Shown here: one piece after another, positions 11,957 through 23,800 of the stretch | How positions within the stretch are numbered: the first letter of the stretch is position 1 | Layout: each line of letters starts with the position of its first letter | NCBI GenBank assembly: GCA_904063045.1 | Contig: CAJFCJ010000016.1 | Location: 1-64,000 of the forward strand | DNA from: Dimorphilus gyrociliatus | Lineage: Eukaryota; Annelida; Polychaeta; Dinophilidae | DNA: 64,000 nt | Direction: 5' to 3' | Position numbers and translations under genes: made by a program | The notes under the pieces: generated by a model | What the model was told of the DNA's origin: nothing | Database searches by the model: none | What the model saw: the letters and a program-made list of their open reading frames with translations, nothing else

Positions 11957-12368
11957 ACAAATCGTTGCCACGGAATGAGAGATTAGCATAAAAGACGATC
12001 AAGGGATTTTTTATTATCATCTAAAGTTTAATTCAACATTAGATTATTTGGATTTCTATTAAATTGTGTTCTAAATCGTATCAAAAAAAAAGAAAGTATT
12101 TGTAACATTCCATCGGATTTAGAAGATTAATATATTGCATAATTTCCTCAATCAGTATTCTTATGTTAAAAGGTATTTGTGACCGTTTCGTGTCTTAACG
12201 TCGTGACATGTTGTTTGCCAGATATGTGTATAATAAATTATTGAAACAAATACTTAAAGAATTTTCAATCGATTAAATTACTATGGAACAAAATTCATAA
12301 TTGATTATTATTGTATTAGGATAATTCATTGTATTTGAAGACTTTTATAAATAAGACGTAATTATTTT
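11957..12368. other. convergent intergenic region (3' UTRs)
   Basis: The gap lies between the stop codons of CFAP97D1 (plus) and TRAPPC1 (minus). It is AT-rich and has an AATAAA-like site near 12231 in the plus direction. No gene was seen. Confidence 0.4.
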
Positions 12369-13288
12369 CTATTTGACGATAGATGACAAAGCAGTTTGTG
12401 CTATATTACCAAACTGAGGTTGCTTCTGGATAAATTCATTAAGCTTTTCGCTGAACAGTTTACTCTTAATAGGCTTATTTAATTCGCACTCGGGATCTCG
12501 AATAGCATATTCTACAAAGACCTGTTTTTAAATAAGAAAGAAAATTATTGATTAATTCCAATATACTAATCCTTGAATAAATATAGTATATATTTATATA
12601 TTTTAATAATTGTTGGAAACGATTAAGCATTTAATAGCAGGTATGTAATAGATGGAGCCACAAGTTGATTATTAACTTTCATTTCATAATTTTCATTAAT
12701 TGTTACTTACATCTTTGTAAAGTGTGTGCATAAGGAATCTTATATCTCCTTGAATTTGTAAGTCCGTTGTCATTATGAATTTCAAACCACTGGGAGTTTC
12801 ATAAAAGTGCAATTTATATTGACTTGTCTTGAAACTTGTAAAGCCTATATTTCTGTCAGTTTAAAGAATAAAAGAATAAAAAATATTATATATGTACTGA
12901 TATAAAAATATTTAACATACGGATCAGTTGGTGATATTCGATTGCAGAAAGACTTTAAAGAGAATGTCATGCCGTACATCAACTTAAAATCCTGTTGATT
13001 TAAACCTTTAGCTATTTAAATCACTTAAGAAATATACTTCTATTTATATAGCATAATATAATGCAAGATTAATTATAAATTGAGTTTTGCATGTGCTTGA
13101 TAGTCAGAATTGACAAGAATAACAGAATTTTATGACTTAGAAAATCTTATTGATTTCACTTTCAATTTAAATCATTCAAGCATTCTTATTACCTCTTCCC
13201 TGGAAACGTCAACTTGTTTTTGCCGATTCCATTCATGATAGAATAGGCAAGTTCCACTGCGATCGTAAATGTATAAATTGAATATCAT
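12369..13288 (-). CDS. TRAPPC1: Trafficking protein particle complex subunit 1 (Bet5)
   Basis: TRAPPC1 is a longin-fold core subunit of TRAPP, the GEF complex for Rab1 in ER-Golgi traffic. On the minus strand, ATG 13288 reads MIFNLYIYDRSGTCLFYHEW, the canonical Bet5 start, followed by a short charged segment. The second part has DFKLMYGMTFSLKSFCNRISPTD. The third has TSFKTSQYKLHFYETPSGLKF, IMTTDLQ and IRFLMHTLYKD. The last has VFVEYAIRDPECEL followed by an extended tail to a TAG at 12369-12371. YKLHFYETPSGLKF and VEYAIRDP are hallmark TRAPPC1 segments. At least three introns of roughly 80-180 bp are present. The protein is about 145 residues, the usual length. Confidence 0.9.
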
Positions 13289-13901
13289 GCTGAGTTTTCC
13301 TTTTTTATCGCTCGGTTATATTTAATCTCTGCTAATTCAATAAATTTCCTATACTAAATGGCATAAAATAAGAACTATCCAATATTCCCTAAATAGTTAC
13401 GAAGCAATCAAAAAATGGGCAAACACTAGCTGTATAATTTTTGACTGCTGTAAGAGAATTTTTTATGTTACGCCACCATCGAATGCATTCCCTTCTCTAA
13501 GAGAAACGATGTCCATGAATTCTCTTCCAATCAAATTATGAATTTGGAACATTTCCTTTGAGTGGAGATTTTTTATTGTGTGAAAAAAAAGATAGAAGAC
13601 TATTTTCGATATCAAAAATAGAGTTTACGAAGAGTTTAACTTACAAAAAAAGACTATTTAAAGATATATGCGACTTAATTTCCATCTTTTTTATCTTGAT
13701 ATTCAAGGATAAAAATTAAATACGTAATTGATCTATAAAAGAGAAAGATAAAATTTTATTCAAGTAAAACATTTCTGTACAGATTAAAAAAAATTGTTCT
13801 TTATGTTAATAAGAAGTCACCGAGTTGATGGGAAATTTCCCTATGTCTCCAAGTTTATTTCCTTGAGTGAGGGTTTTTTTAAATACGACTATGAGCTCCA
13901 T
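13289..13901. other. intergenic stretch, nothing recognised
   Basis: Between two minus-strand genes, presumably the TRAPPC1 promoter and the 3' UTR of the aminotransferase gene. AT-rich, with no open frame of note. Confidence 0.4.
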
Positions 13902-15240
13902 CTATTGGGATAAGACGGCCTGCGTACCCTCTGCAATAATGGGCACTTCAGTCATCCACGGAGATCTTACTCGGCCGAATTGAATATCTGTTAGCGCCTT
14001 GTTTAGTTGCATACAGATGGGATAACTTTGCTCCATTGTTGGTATTTTGTACCATTCTTCTTTGTAGAATATTTTATCAACAGGGCTCACAACACAAGCT
14101 GTTCCAGCACCAAACAATTCTTCTACTCGACCTTCTTTGAGTCCTTTCAAAACGTCTTTCATAGTTATTACTCTTTCTGATACTTTAAATTCATCCTAAA
14201 AGATAAATATTGATTTTTTGAAGATATTGTTATAAAAATTAATACGAATTAAATAGTCTTACCTGTTCTCTGGCCAGATCGAGTAATGAAAGTCGAGTCA
14301 CTCCTGGTAAAATAATACCTTGCGAGAGAGGAGGTGTTACCAATTCACGTACTGTAAAAAAGAATTATTTTATTATCGGCCATAATGTAATAATATCTAA
14401 ATATTTTTTTATCTTTGAAAGATTATTACCTCCCTCTTCGTTTTTCCACATCATGAAAATATTCATTGTTCCAACTTCGGTTAGTTGCTCTTCTTTACCG
14501 TAGAGCCACAAGATTTGCTGGCAATTATGCTTTTTCGCTGCTTCAGATTGAAGAAGAATTGTGGGAGCGTAATTGCAGCCCATTTTAAAACTGCCACATC
14601 CACCTTCCCATGCTCTGACGAAATTGGGATCGGCTAAAAGTGATATTGGCTTAAAGCCAGTTGGATAATAAGGACCCACAGGTCCAGTTATAACAAAAAG
14701 TTTAGCTTCAGTTGGAGGACTAACTCCCAAATGGTTATCCGTTCCCATTAAAGTAGGTCTGATATATAGTGTTGAAGACGTGGAATGTGGAACCCATTCT
14801 TTGTCAACACTAATCAGTCTCTTAATACATTCAATCAACTCTTGCCCTTCGAAATCAGGCAGATGACTACGGACAGCAGTGGCCTTCATTCTAGCCATAT
14901 TTTTATCAGGTCTAAATAAACGAATAATATTATCTTCTCCTCGATATGCTTTCAAACCTTCAAAAAGTTCAACAGCATAATGGAAAACTTTTGCAGCGGG
15001 ATGCATCGAAAAATTTCTCAGTGGATTTATCTTAGGGGTACCCCAGCCATTATTCTTAGACCAATCGATTTCTAACATGTGATCCGAGAATTGATGACCG
15101 AAAACCAAATTGTTAGGGTCGGGTTTCGGTAGAGGATTCTTGGTTATCTCAATTTCAAGTTCTGACGCTCTGAAGCTGCTCACTCCTGAGAAAGATCTTG
15201 TTGACCTTGACAAATGTCTTAAACCTGCCAAAAATTTCAT
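13902..15240 (-). CDS. BCAT2: Branched-chain amino acid aminotransferase (mitochondrial type)
   Basis: This PLP enzyme transfers the amino group of Leu, Ile and Val to 2-oxoglutarate. ATG 15240 gives MKFLAGLRHLSRSTRSFSG, an Arg/Ser-rich start that looks like a mitochondrial transit peptide. Conserved blocks are MLEIDWSKNNGWGTPKI, HYAVELFEGLKAYRG, YIRPTLMGTD, FVITGPVGPYYPTGF, GSFKMGCNYAP (the Lys is the expected PLP Schiff-base residue), QILWLYG, EVGTMNIF, PGVTRLSLLDLA, ELFGAGTACVVSPV and the terminal DIQFGRV block. Three exons are visible: 14431-15240, about 14263-14351, and 13902-14195. The vertebrate redox CXXC is CVVS here, so the second cysteine is missing. The gene symbol is by similarity; the animal may have a single BCAT gene. 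Confidence 0.92.
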
Positions 15241-18240
15241 ACTTGCTTCTTCAAAAATTGAAGTTAAATTGAGAATTGCCACTAGTCAGACTCCCCTTTT
15301 ACTTTGAAGAGATAAAATATGCAAATGATTACTATTGAATGATAACTTCCTTATCAAGTATGATGTTTATTCATATCCGCTATTATAAATTTTATTTGAG
15401 TATGTAAAGGATATTACACTTTAGAAATATCTGAAAAATCAGTTGTATAGACACGTGCTTCGTCTTCCTAACTCTTTTTTTATTTAGAACGCTCTATATA
15501 GGCTACTACATGATTATAGCATAGGCTGATTAATGTCATTGACCTACTTTAAGGAAGTCTTCTATTTCATTATTTACATAGGACTAAAATAGTCACTTAT
15601 GCTAAATTTTTATCCTACATTTACTTTTTTAGACTATAACTAAAATTTAGTTTAACGATAAGTTATCGAAAGTTAATTTCAGTACGTACAGATATTTTCA
15701 ACATCCTTGAACTTAATTTGATTCTCAGATTTTCAAATTAAATTTATGATAGAAGCCCATAGGAAATATGATAAAAAATAATTAATAACAAGTTTTCAAC
15801 TGCTGCGCAGTTTTTTGTTGATAAATAAAACAATTAGTCAAAAAATTTAACTACGCAATTAATAGAAATAATTTGAATAATATTAGAATATATTAATAAT
15901 ATATTTGATATTTGAATGATGGGAAAAAATGAATCAGTAGATATTTCTACTAAGTTTATCAGCTATATCAATTGTTTCCTCCTAATGATAAATACGAAAC
16001 TTATGTGAGAGATAGCATAAAACAGTCGTATGATAGTCAATATGTTTTAAAGCTTACATGATGTACGACGTACTAGTAGTATAGATAAGATGTCTGGCTT
16101 GTAAGTTAGATCGTCCCCAAAGCTTTACTTTATCGTTGAGCTTATATAATTTTACTGCAATAATGATAAATGTTTGAAGAAAGTTTCTATTTCCTATCGT
16201 GACGAGTGAAAAAGCAGGTTTCTTACTCATATCCTGTTTAACAAAAGTTGATAAGAAAGGTTTATAATTTCTATTTACAAAAACCAAAAGTATGGAAAAT
16301 TCTCTGAAATTTGTTTATTAACGATCTCCTTATTGGATGATACCTCTATCTAGGACAATGTCATATAAAATAGTATTCAGTAGTAAGTTTTACGTATTTA
16401 ATATGACCGCTCGATAAAGTGAACTAATTTCACAATTAAACTATAGAAAAGTTGTTTTTAAGAATGATTACTTATTTTTCTATTATTGTCTACACAAATT
16501 CCTTGAATTATTCACGGAAATTTTTCATACTGATTAACCTTTTTTTAATGAATATTCAAAAACCACTATAGCAATAACAATACTCTATTTTGTTCGAATA
16601 AACTTGAAAATTTATAATAAATATTCATTTTCTCAAAGAAGTATTTGAAGTGAATTAATCCAGGCAAATAGAAGTATTTATCTGAGGGAACATTGCTGCC
16701 ATCTGATTGCCAATGATTCTTGTCTCGTATCTAGGCGATTTTAAATAGAATAAAAGATATTACAAGCGATTTGGTCACCAAACTTCATTTTATCCATAGA
16801 AGTTTTCTTGCAGCTGTAATCTGACTTTTTCTTCCTGAAATGATAAGAATAACTATAAGAATATCTGTTAATCCAATATAAATTAGGCTCCCTTATCCTC
16901 TTGAGTGTATGAGTATTCATTAACTTTCTCATTACTATCATCAATATACTAAAGACTCCCTATTTTCTTTAGAGAAATAGTAGTATTTTCCATATGTCAA
17001 TGCAATTAAGCTCTTGGACCCTTCTTAGTGAAATTAGTTTCCGCCTAATCCCCCTTTTTCAAATTTTTTTTTTCTATTTACCTTTCCCAAATACAATAGT
17101 AATAATAATATTGCTCTTTTATAGACTCATCCTTTGACCAAGTTTTCTCATCAGTTTTATGCAATTGGCGCATAGAGAATTTGTTTGTCCTTATCTTAAG
17201 CCATAGAACAAAGTGACGTATAGATACTGCAGAGACACTCAAATGGCTTTGAAGCGCTTAAGCTGAAAAAAAGGAGAAATTACTAGGAAAATCATTCGAT
17301 TAAGATTCCATCATAACCTGGCATTCATAAAGCATCGGAAACATTCTAGAGGCAGTGGATATGAAAGAATGGGGTCGAATATTGTGCCCAAATTGAAGTA
17401 GACGAAAAATTGGAAATCTGCAAAGTCTTTTTGCTGCCACAACCAGACTGCAAAAATCTATACTGAACTCAACGTCAAGAAGTTGTCGTTTATACAAACG
17501 ATAGATCTAATGGTATTTTCTTGTTGACATTCAAACACCATTGAAAAATCACGTTTTTCCTGTATGCTGGAAAGAATTTTATGCTAGAGGTTAATTGAAA
17601 GGAATAAAATAACCTTACAATCTAACTTTAACACTATAATCTTATTGTTTAGGATTAAAGCGAAACTATAAGTTAAAAAAAGGGCCATTAGATCGACTTT
17701 CTAACAAAAACTCTCAATGCTTTATTTCCCCGGTGCGCTCGTCATATAAAATATTTAAACAATGTAATTGTGATACGGAAGGCAAGCTTTCAACGAATCC
17801 GAAATCCTTCTTTAACTTTAGTTCCGCTTTCCGGTTCTTGGTATAATTAAACGTTACCATTAGCCAAAGTTTTTCTTTATCTTTTCTTTGTAGGACCTTC
17901 GAGGGGAAGGACAGTAAAATATACAGCAGTTTTATGTATCCCTTATCGAAGATTTAAGTCTTTTTCTGCGAATGGAACATAAAAATACTGTAATATTTTT
18001 GTGAAATTATGCCTAACGATACAAAGATAAGACAGAATTTGAGTATTACTTCCGAATCATTTTACTGATAAATTAAATGTTTAACATTGAATAAATATGT
18101 ATCCGTTTTTGTTTAGTAATCTGGTTTTATTGTATCTAATTTATATTAACCTAAGACAATAATAGTATATATAAATATGCTAGATGGAGCGTCTTTAATA
18201 AAACTGTCGACGTCACAGGGAAGTAAGGTCACGTGATTAG
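15241..18240. other. long intergenic region without recognisable genes
   Basis: Three kilobases with only scattered short open frames (longest about 77 codons at 16054-16287, minus), none with family resemblance, splice-consistent neighbours or a convincing start. It is the largest gene-free DNA in the window before the neurexin-like gene. It may hold distal regulatory DNA of that gene or of BCAT. No repeats were recognised. Confidence 0.45.
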
Positions 18241-18363
18241 AGCGTCTATATAATAAATTCTATCAGAACAGAGCTATGTTAAACGACCAACCATAGCATG
18301 AAGAGCCGACAGTCACCCAGTCCCGGGATTTCGATTTTTAATTGATCCAATGTAGAAAACGAG
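18209..18363 (+). promoter_or_regulatory. candidate promoter and non-coding first exon of the neurexin-like gene
   Basis: Three core-like elements line up: a CRE-like GACGTCAC at 18209-18216, an E-box CACGTG at 18230-18235 and a TATA-like TATATAATAAA at 18247-18257. Transcription would start around 18275-18290. The following sequence is locally more GC-rich and ends in a plausible donor GAG|GTAAAT at 18363/18364. A matching acceptor (TTCCTTACAG) lies just before 20815, shortly upstream of the coding ATG at 20875. The link between the two is inference. Confidence 0.35.
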
Positions 18364-19004
18364 GTAAATAATATATTAAATTATTTATTTCTTATATACA
18401 TATAGTCTAAAATCTAAAGTAGTTTATGAATTTTATTTGTTCTATTCTCACGAGAGAAACTTACGGAAAACTTTCAAGATTTATGGCTAGAAAATTGCAA
18501 ATAAACTGACATAGAAGAGGTTATAAATTTCTTTACAAATAACGGTTCTAGAGACGGCATCGTAAAGTCGTGTATTTTCCATTTGAAATTAAGTTAAAGA
18601 GTGCATTAAATGCATAATTTGGTATTATTACAAAAGCTTATGTCAAATTAGTCTAAAATTAGTTCAACAGGATTACTCTCTATTATACGTTGCTTGAGAC
18701 ACTCTGGAAAAAAAATAAAAATGGAGTAGAGAAATAAAATTTCTTAAAAAGTAAAGTAATATTTTACCTTGCTTTCTGCACAAAACATTAATTTTGTTGC
18801 AAATGTTGCTTAAAAGTCGGTACTTTTAATGGCAGTCACAACTAGCAACAGATGCCTACTATGATTAACGACAAACGTCTAAAAGCGACTATTGGAACCA
18901 TTTGTTACGCCTATCGAACGGTAGATAGTTAAAATGTGACATTTAATTTCCATGATTTGTCTTAAAAATTTTGCGCGGGACTTAAATGTTCCATTTTCGA
19001 ATAT

Positions 19005-19023
19005 CACGTGACTCAGTCACATG
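19005..19023. promoter_or_regulatory. palindromic E-box/AP-1 composite site
   Basis: The two 9-base arms CACGTGACT and AGTCACATG flank a central C and match at 8 of 9 paired positions. The sequence contains an E-box CACGTG (19005-19010) and an AP-1 consensus TGACTCA (19009-19015). A dimeric bZIP or bHLH-ZIP binding site is plausible. No function is shown by the sequence alone. Confidence 0.35.
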
Positions 19024-20144
19024 TTTTCTTCATGGAAAAGTCTCCCGAATGATTTTAAATGATTGCTTCTCATATTGTATGCTCTGCTCGTGGAAGGAAA
19101 AAAAGAGATAAAATAGGTGTTGATTTCGTTCTACTCGTAACTACCAAATAAGTGAGAAAACTAGGAATAAATAAAGCTATAGAGACAGAATTTTTATGGC
19201 TTTTTTAGCTTTACGACACGCTCGTCTGATTATGGGCTTTGTTTATATAGGATTTATCTTAATTATCGTTCCCATTACAATTCACCGCTATTCTGTTTTG
19301 TTAGTTATGTCTCAGAGGTAATTCCATGTCAGAATCATTTATCCAGACTACGTTTTTTATCAATGTATTATGCGCTTTACGAATTTAATCAGAAAAAGTA
19401 TACAAATAGTAATTAACTTATTATAAAGATAAAGTTGATGCGATCTATGTAAGCTGTTTGAAGATGTAGTTACAAATTCTGACACGGCAACTAGCGAATT
19501 GTTCAACTGTGAACGTAGATGTCTGATAGTCACGCTCTTACGCCATGTGAAATTCCAGATAATCGAACAAGTTACTGTTAATGCTCTAGCAATTATTTGA
19601 GTGGGAATTTCTTTCGATTAATAAAATTACTTTCACGCTATTCTTTCATAGCTCTATAGACCCTGATCACTTTTTTGACGTGGAGTAAGCCCGATGCATG
19701 AGATATACAAATGCGCTGTGCTTTCGTTTAAAAATTAGTGATTAAAAACAGTTGTTTTTGTCTTTTACATTCGTAATAACCAGTAATACATATTCTTTTT
19801 TTATTTAAATTCTCTTAGATCGCATTTAGCTACAGTTTTTTTTGTTGTAAATCGTGCTGTTTCACTCAGCCGTCAGATAAATATATAATTCCCAAATCGA
19901 AGAATCGGTCAGAGACATCGGCAAATCATCAATTTCCCCTAAGAAATATTATCGTTGCATCGCGCATGATTGACCAAGTCGGTATAAAGGCGGCTTTTAT
20001 AATCTACTACTGCAATATTCGATTTGGGAAAGGATTTATCTCAAATTTTTTCCTAAATTTTCCAATTTTTAAGCTTTTTACGCTCTTCAATGTCAAATTT
20101 TGACGCTTTTTCGTAATTATAGATTTTTTATCGTCTATTGGGAT

Positions 20145-20240
20145 ATATAGATATATATATATAAATCTCATATTATATAGTTACTTATAAAATATATATT
20201 TATATCGTTTATACAGTATATTTTTTATAAATATATATGT
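20145..20240. repeat. TA-rich low-complexity tract
   Basis: Imperfect runs of TA/ATAT dinucleotides, with stretches of alternating T and A interrupted by short AT-rich words. It looks like simple low-complexity intronic DNA. Confidence 0.6.
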
Positions 20241-20874
20241 ATTTGTAAACGGATCGATAAAATCTTAGTCTAAGTCAAATAACAAAATATAAACTGATAA
20301 AGCTGACTTGTTGTTCAAAGTGCTGATCTTAACAGGTGAGGATATAGAAAGACAGAGGAATTTTCAATCAAAACATTTCTCCTCAATCTATATGGAAATT
20401 CTAGTAGTGAAGTGTAAGCTTCATTAAACACATAAAAAATGGCATCTAACTAGACCTTCTATTTCATGTCTGTATTAGTAAATTAGTCGTTTTTATTTAC
20501 AGATAGGCGAGTAGTATAATTTATTCATGTAATTTCTCACAGACTGATAGAATTTTTCACTGCGTCTCTTAATAATAGCGATTACTTAATCATCTATCTT
20601 GTAATTAAATTAAAATAAATAGTGTAATACTGGGCTCTAATTACTCTTAAATGCTTTATTTTTCTGATTACCTATTTTATGCCATTTAGAATGAAGAACT
20701 AATTCCTTCTTTTATAATTAAGTTGTTTAGAAATGATAGATAATACTTATAGTGAACTGTGCAAATGAAATTTAAAAGATAAGAGATTTTTAAATTTTTA
20801 TTTCCTTACAGACTACGTTGACCCGATATATGTGACATAGAATCATTGTAGATAAACTGACTAGATTGAAAACT

Positions 20875-23800
20875 ATGAAAAAGACGAATCTCTTTGTGGT
20901 TTTGTCGATTTTTCTACTCGGCATGTTTCAAGAAACTACTTCATCCTCTTATACATTTAGGAGTAATAAGGATATGTGTGTCATATATGAGCCAGATTTC
21001 ACTTATGCAAAGCAGTTTTGGGATATAGAATTCGAATTTAAGACTCAAAAAAAAGATGGTTTCCTTTTGGAGCATATTGTTACTTTACACAATCGATCTT
21101 TAAATGTTGTTCATATATTGTTAGTCGAAGGTCGAGTGGTGATGAAACTATTTGACATTGGATCAGCTTCAAATAATGTAACGGCGATAATCCACAGTGA
21201 AGAGGGTAAATATTGTTCAGAATTGTTACAATTAGTTTAATTTCACTCTTAATTCTAGTAATACTAAAACAGCCGAGGAGCATAAAATTGATTCCTTCCT
21301 CCGGCAGATTGATTTATTTATTGTTATGACTCTTTACAGATGCTTCGTATGACCAGTGGAATAAGGTATTTTACTCGCTAAGCACGCGCGGAAGTAACGT
21401 TTTTTTTAAAGTAAACGAAAAACGACGTCAACGTGTAAAATACAATGAGAAATTCCGAATATTACAAAAGTGGCATAAAACATCCATTACTATCGGTGGT
21501 AGACGAGGAATCAGTCACAAAGATGACAAAAAATTTGTTGGCTGTATGAAAAGTCCCATTTTTATACAAGATACGGAAATTTACGAAGTTAGAAATAGTG
21601 ACAGAAAAAATGTAAAAGCGGGATGCATAAATGCATGTGATGACCTTGGCTTTAGATGCAATGATGGAATCTGTATAAATCGTTATGATCATATAGAATG
21701 TGATTGTTTTGGAACAAAATATTATGGAGATACGTGTCATATTTCAGGTTTTTTTTCTTTTATTTCAAAATGTTTTTTACGTAAGCTAAAACATGAAATA
21801 AATTTCTTAAATAGATTCCCCAGCTGTTACTTTGACTAGTCAAGATTTCTTATTCATAAATTTGACTGAGGAGCGATTATTTAATTTAATATCTTTGGAA
21901 TTTAAAGTAAAAGATACTATCTTCTCTAATTTAATAAATTTCTATGAATATAAATTTTCAGACAGTAGAAAAGAACGGCGTAATATTCCTCGGTTTACTA
22001 GACCCAGGAAATTATTTAATAATTTACTTATTGAACGGAACGCTCCAGGTATCTATTGTTTTTAACGATGAGTCAAAGGAAGAAGACAATAACGTAGAAC
22101 TTGACTGGAATACTCATCTAAATGATAACCGCTGGCATAAAATTACTTTAAAGTATTCGAAAAAAAGGATTGACATTATTCTAGACGGAGTGGAGGAATC
22201 TATAGATTCAAAAATAGTAGAAATAAAACAAATATATTATGGAGCCTCATTAAATAATATAAATCATGCTAAAATGACTACTAATTTCACTGGATGTCTA
22301 AAAAATTACTTTTTTAATACATTCAATCCCTTATCAAGTGCTGTTCAGAAAAGACCCAGTCAAATAAAGAAAGGTTGCCATATTAATCAAAATTCTGTAA
22401 AATTTGTTGATAAGAAAAGCAGTTTTTCTTATGGTAACGAAGTTTGGAGCGATGATTTGAAAGTAGTTTTTGACATTAGAACATTTAGTGAAAACGGATT
22501 GGTACTTTTTAATCAATATATTCTGGATTTTGACCAAGGATTTATACAAGTAATAAAGTTATACATGTCTATTTTTCATTCAGTTTGTAATTATTTAAAG
22601 TAAAAAGTACTATTATGGTGTAGGGATAGCCTTAGGAATATAGTATTGTGCATAATTTATCAAACGTCAAATGCATTTTGCATTAATTTCTTTTTTATAC
22701 AGCTTTTAATGCAAAATGGAATGCTCTTTTTAGAAAAACAAACTACGTCGGGCGAAAACATTAGAAAACAGCTTCATTATGATAAATTAAATGATAATAC
22801 CTTTCATGAAGTAACGATGATTTTCAGGAAAAAGTGAGTTTAATACTAAATTAGTGTGTTATGAAAAACAAATTGCCTATTTTTTTCCAGACAAGCTATG
22901 TTGGTCATTTCGGTTAAAAAATCTATTACTTTCTTTAAATTTAAGAGCGGGGTAAGATTTCATGAGAGAGTGCACCTAGGCAATTGGGCTCAGTCAAGAG
23001 GCGGAGGTATCTATTGCAAAACTACTGATAGTTTTACTTACAAATATTTATAGTTATGAGAAGTAATGAAGAAATTTTTTCAGATAGCTTTATTGGTTGT
23101 TTATCAGCTGTTTCACTGAATAAATACAACTTGCAAGAAAAGGACTATGTTGATCAAGCATTTAAACATTTGGAAATAGGGAGTTGTAATTTGGAAAATA
23201 TTTGTTCCAAACAGTCATGCATTCATGGAAATTGCATTAGTCTATTTCATGCTATAGAATGCGATTGTAGTGGAACGTTTTATAATGGAAAATACTGTCA
23301 ATTTTGTGGGTATATGCCTGTCATTCGTAATAAAATGTGGGAATATTAGTCTTCATTTTCAGCTCGTTTGAAAAGTTCGTGCCAAGAATATGCCGACATT
23401 GGGTTAAATGAGACAGGATTTTACTTGATGGATCTTGATATGAGCAGAGCTCGTTCACACTTAACGACTTTTTGTAATATGAATAACCCAAGTCAGACAG
23501 CTATAAAAGAAGAGTTAGCTTCCGAATATTTAGTCGAAAAGGATCAACCTATCAAATTAGATTATCGGTAGGATAACATCAATACGTAACATTATCATGT
23601 AGAAATAGTGTGCTCTTACGTTCTTCTAAGTAACTTTTGCATTCAGGAATATATCAATTGCAACCATTGAATCTCACATTAAACAATTCGGAAGTTGTAA
23701 TCAATCCTTGTTAATCGAATGTTCTACTAATGATGTGATATTACAAGCCGCTAAGAATTCTCAACCAAGAACAGTCTGCAAATCTATACTTCCAGGTAAA

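Larger units (their letters stand above)
18364..20814 (+). other. probable long first intron of the neurexin-like gene
   Basis: About 2.45 kb of non-coding DNA between the candidate 5' exon and the acceptor at 20814. It is very long for this genome, where most introns are below 100 bp. It contains a near-perfect palindrome with E-box and AP-1 motifs (19005-19023) and a TATA-repeat stretch (about 20145-20240). No ORF was supported. Confidence 0.35.

Noticed and set aside
16054-17497. Three short minus-strand open frames (16054-16287, 16741-16944, 17300-17497)
   Set aside because: Each is under 80 codons in AT-rich DNA, with no family resemblance, no splice-consistent neighbours and biased, low-complexity composition.
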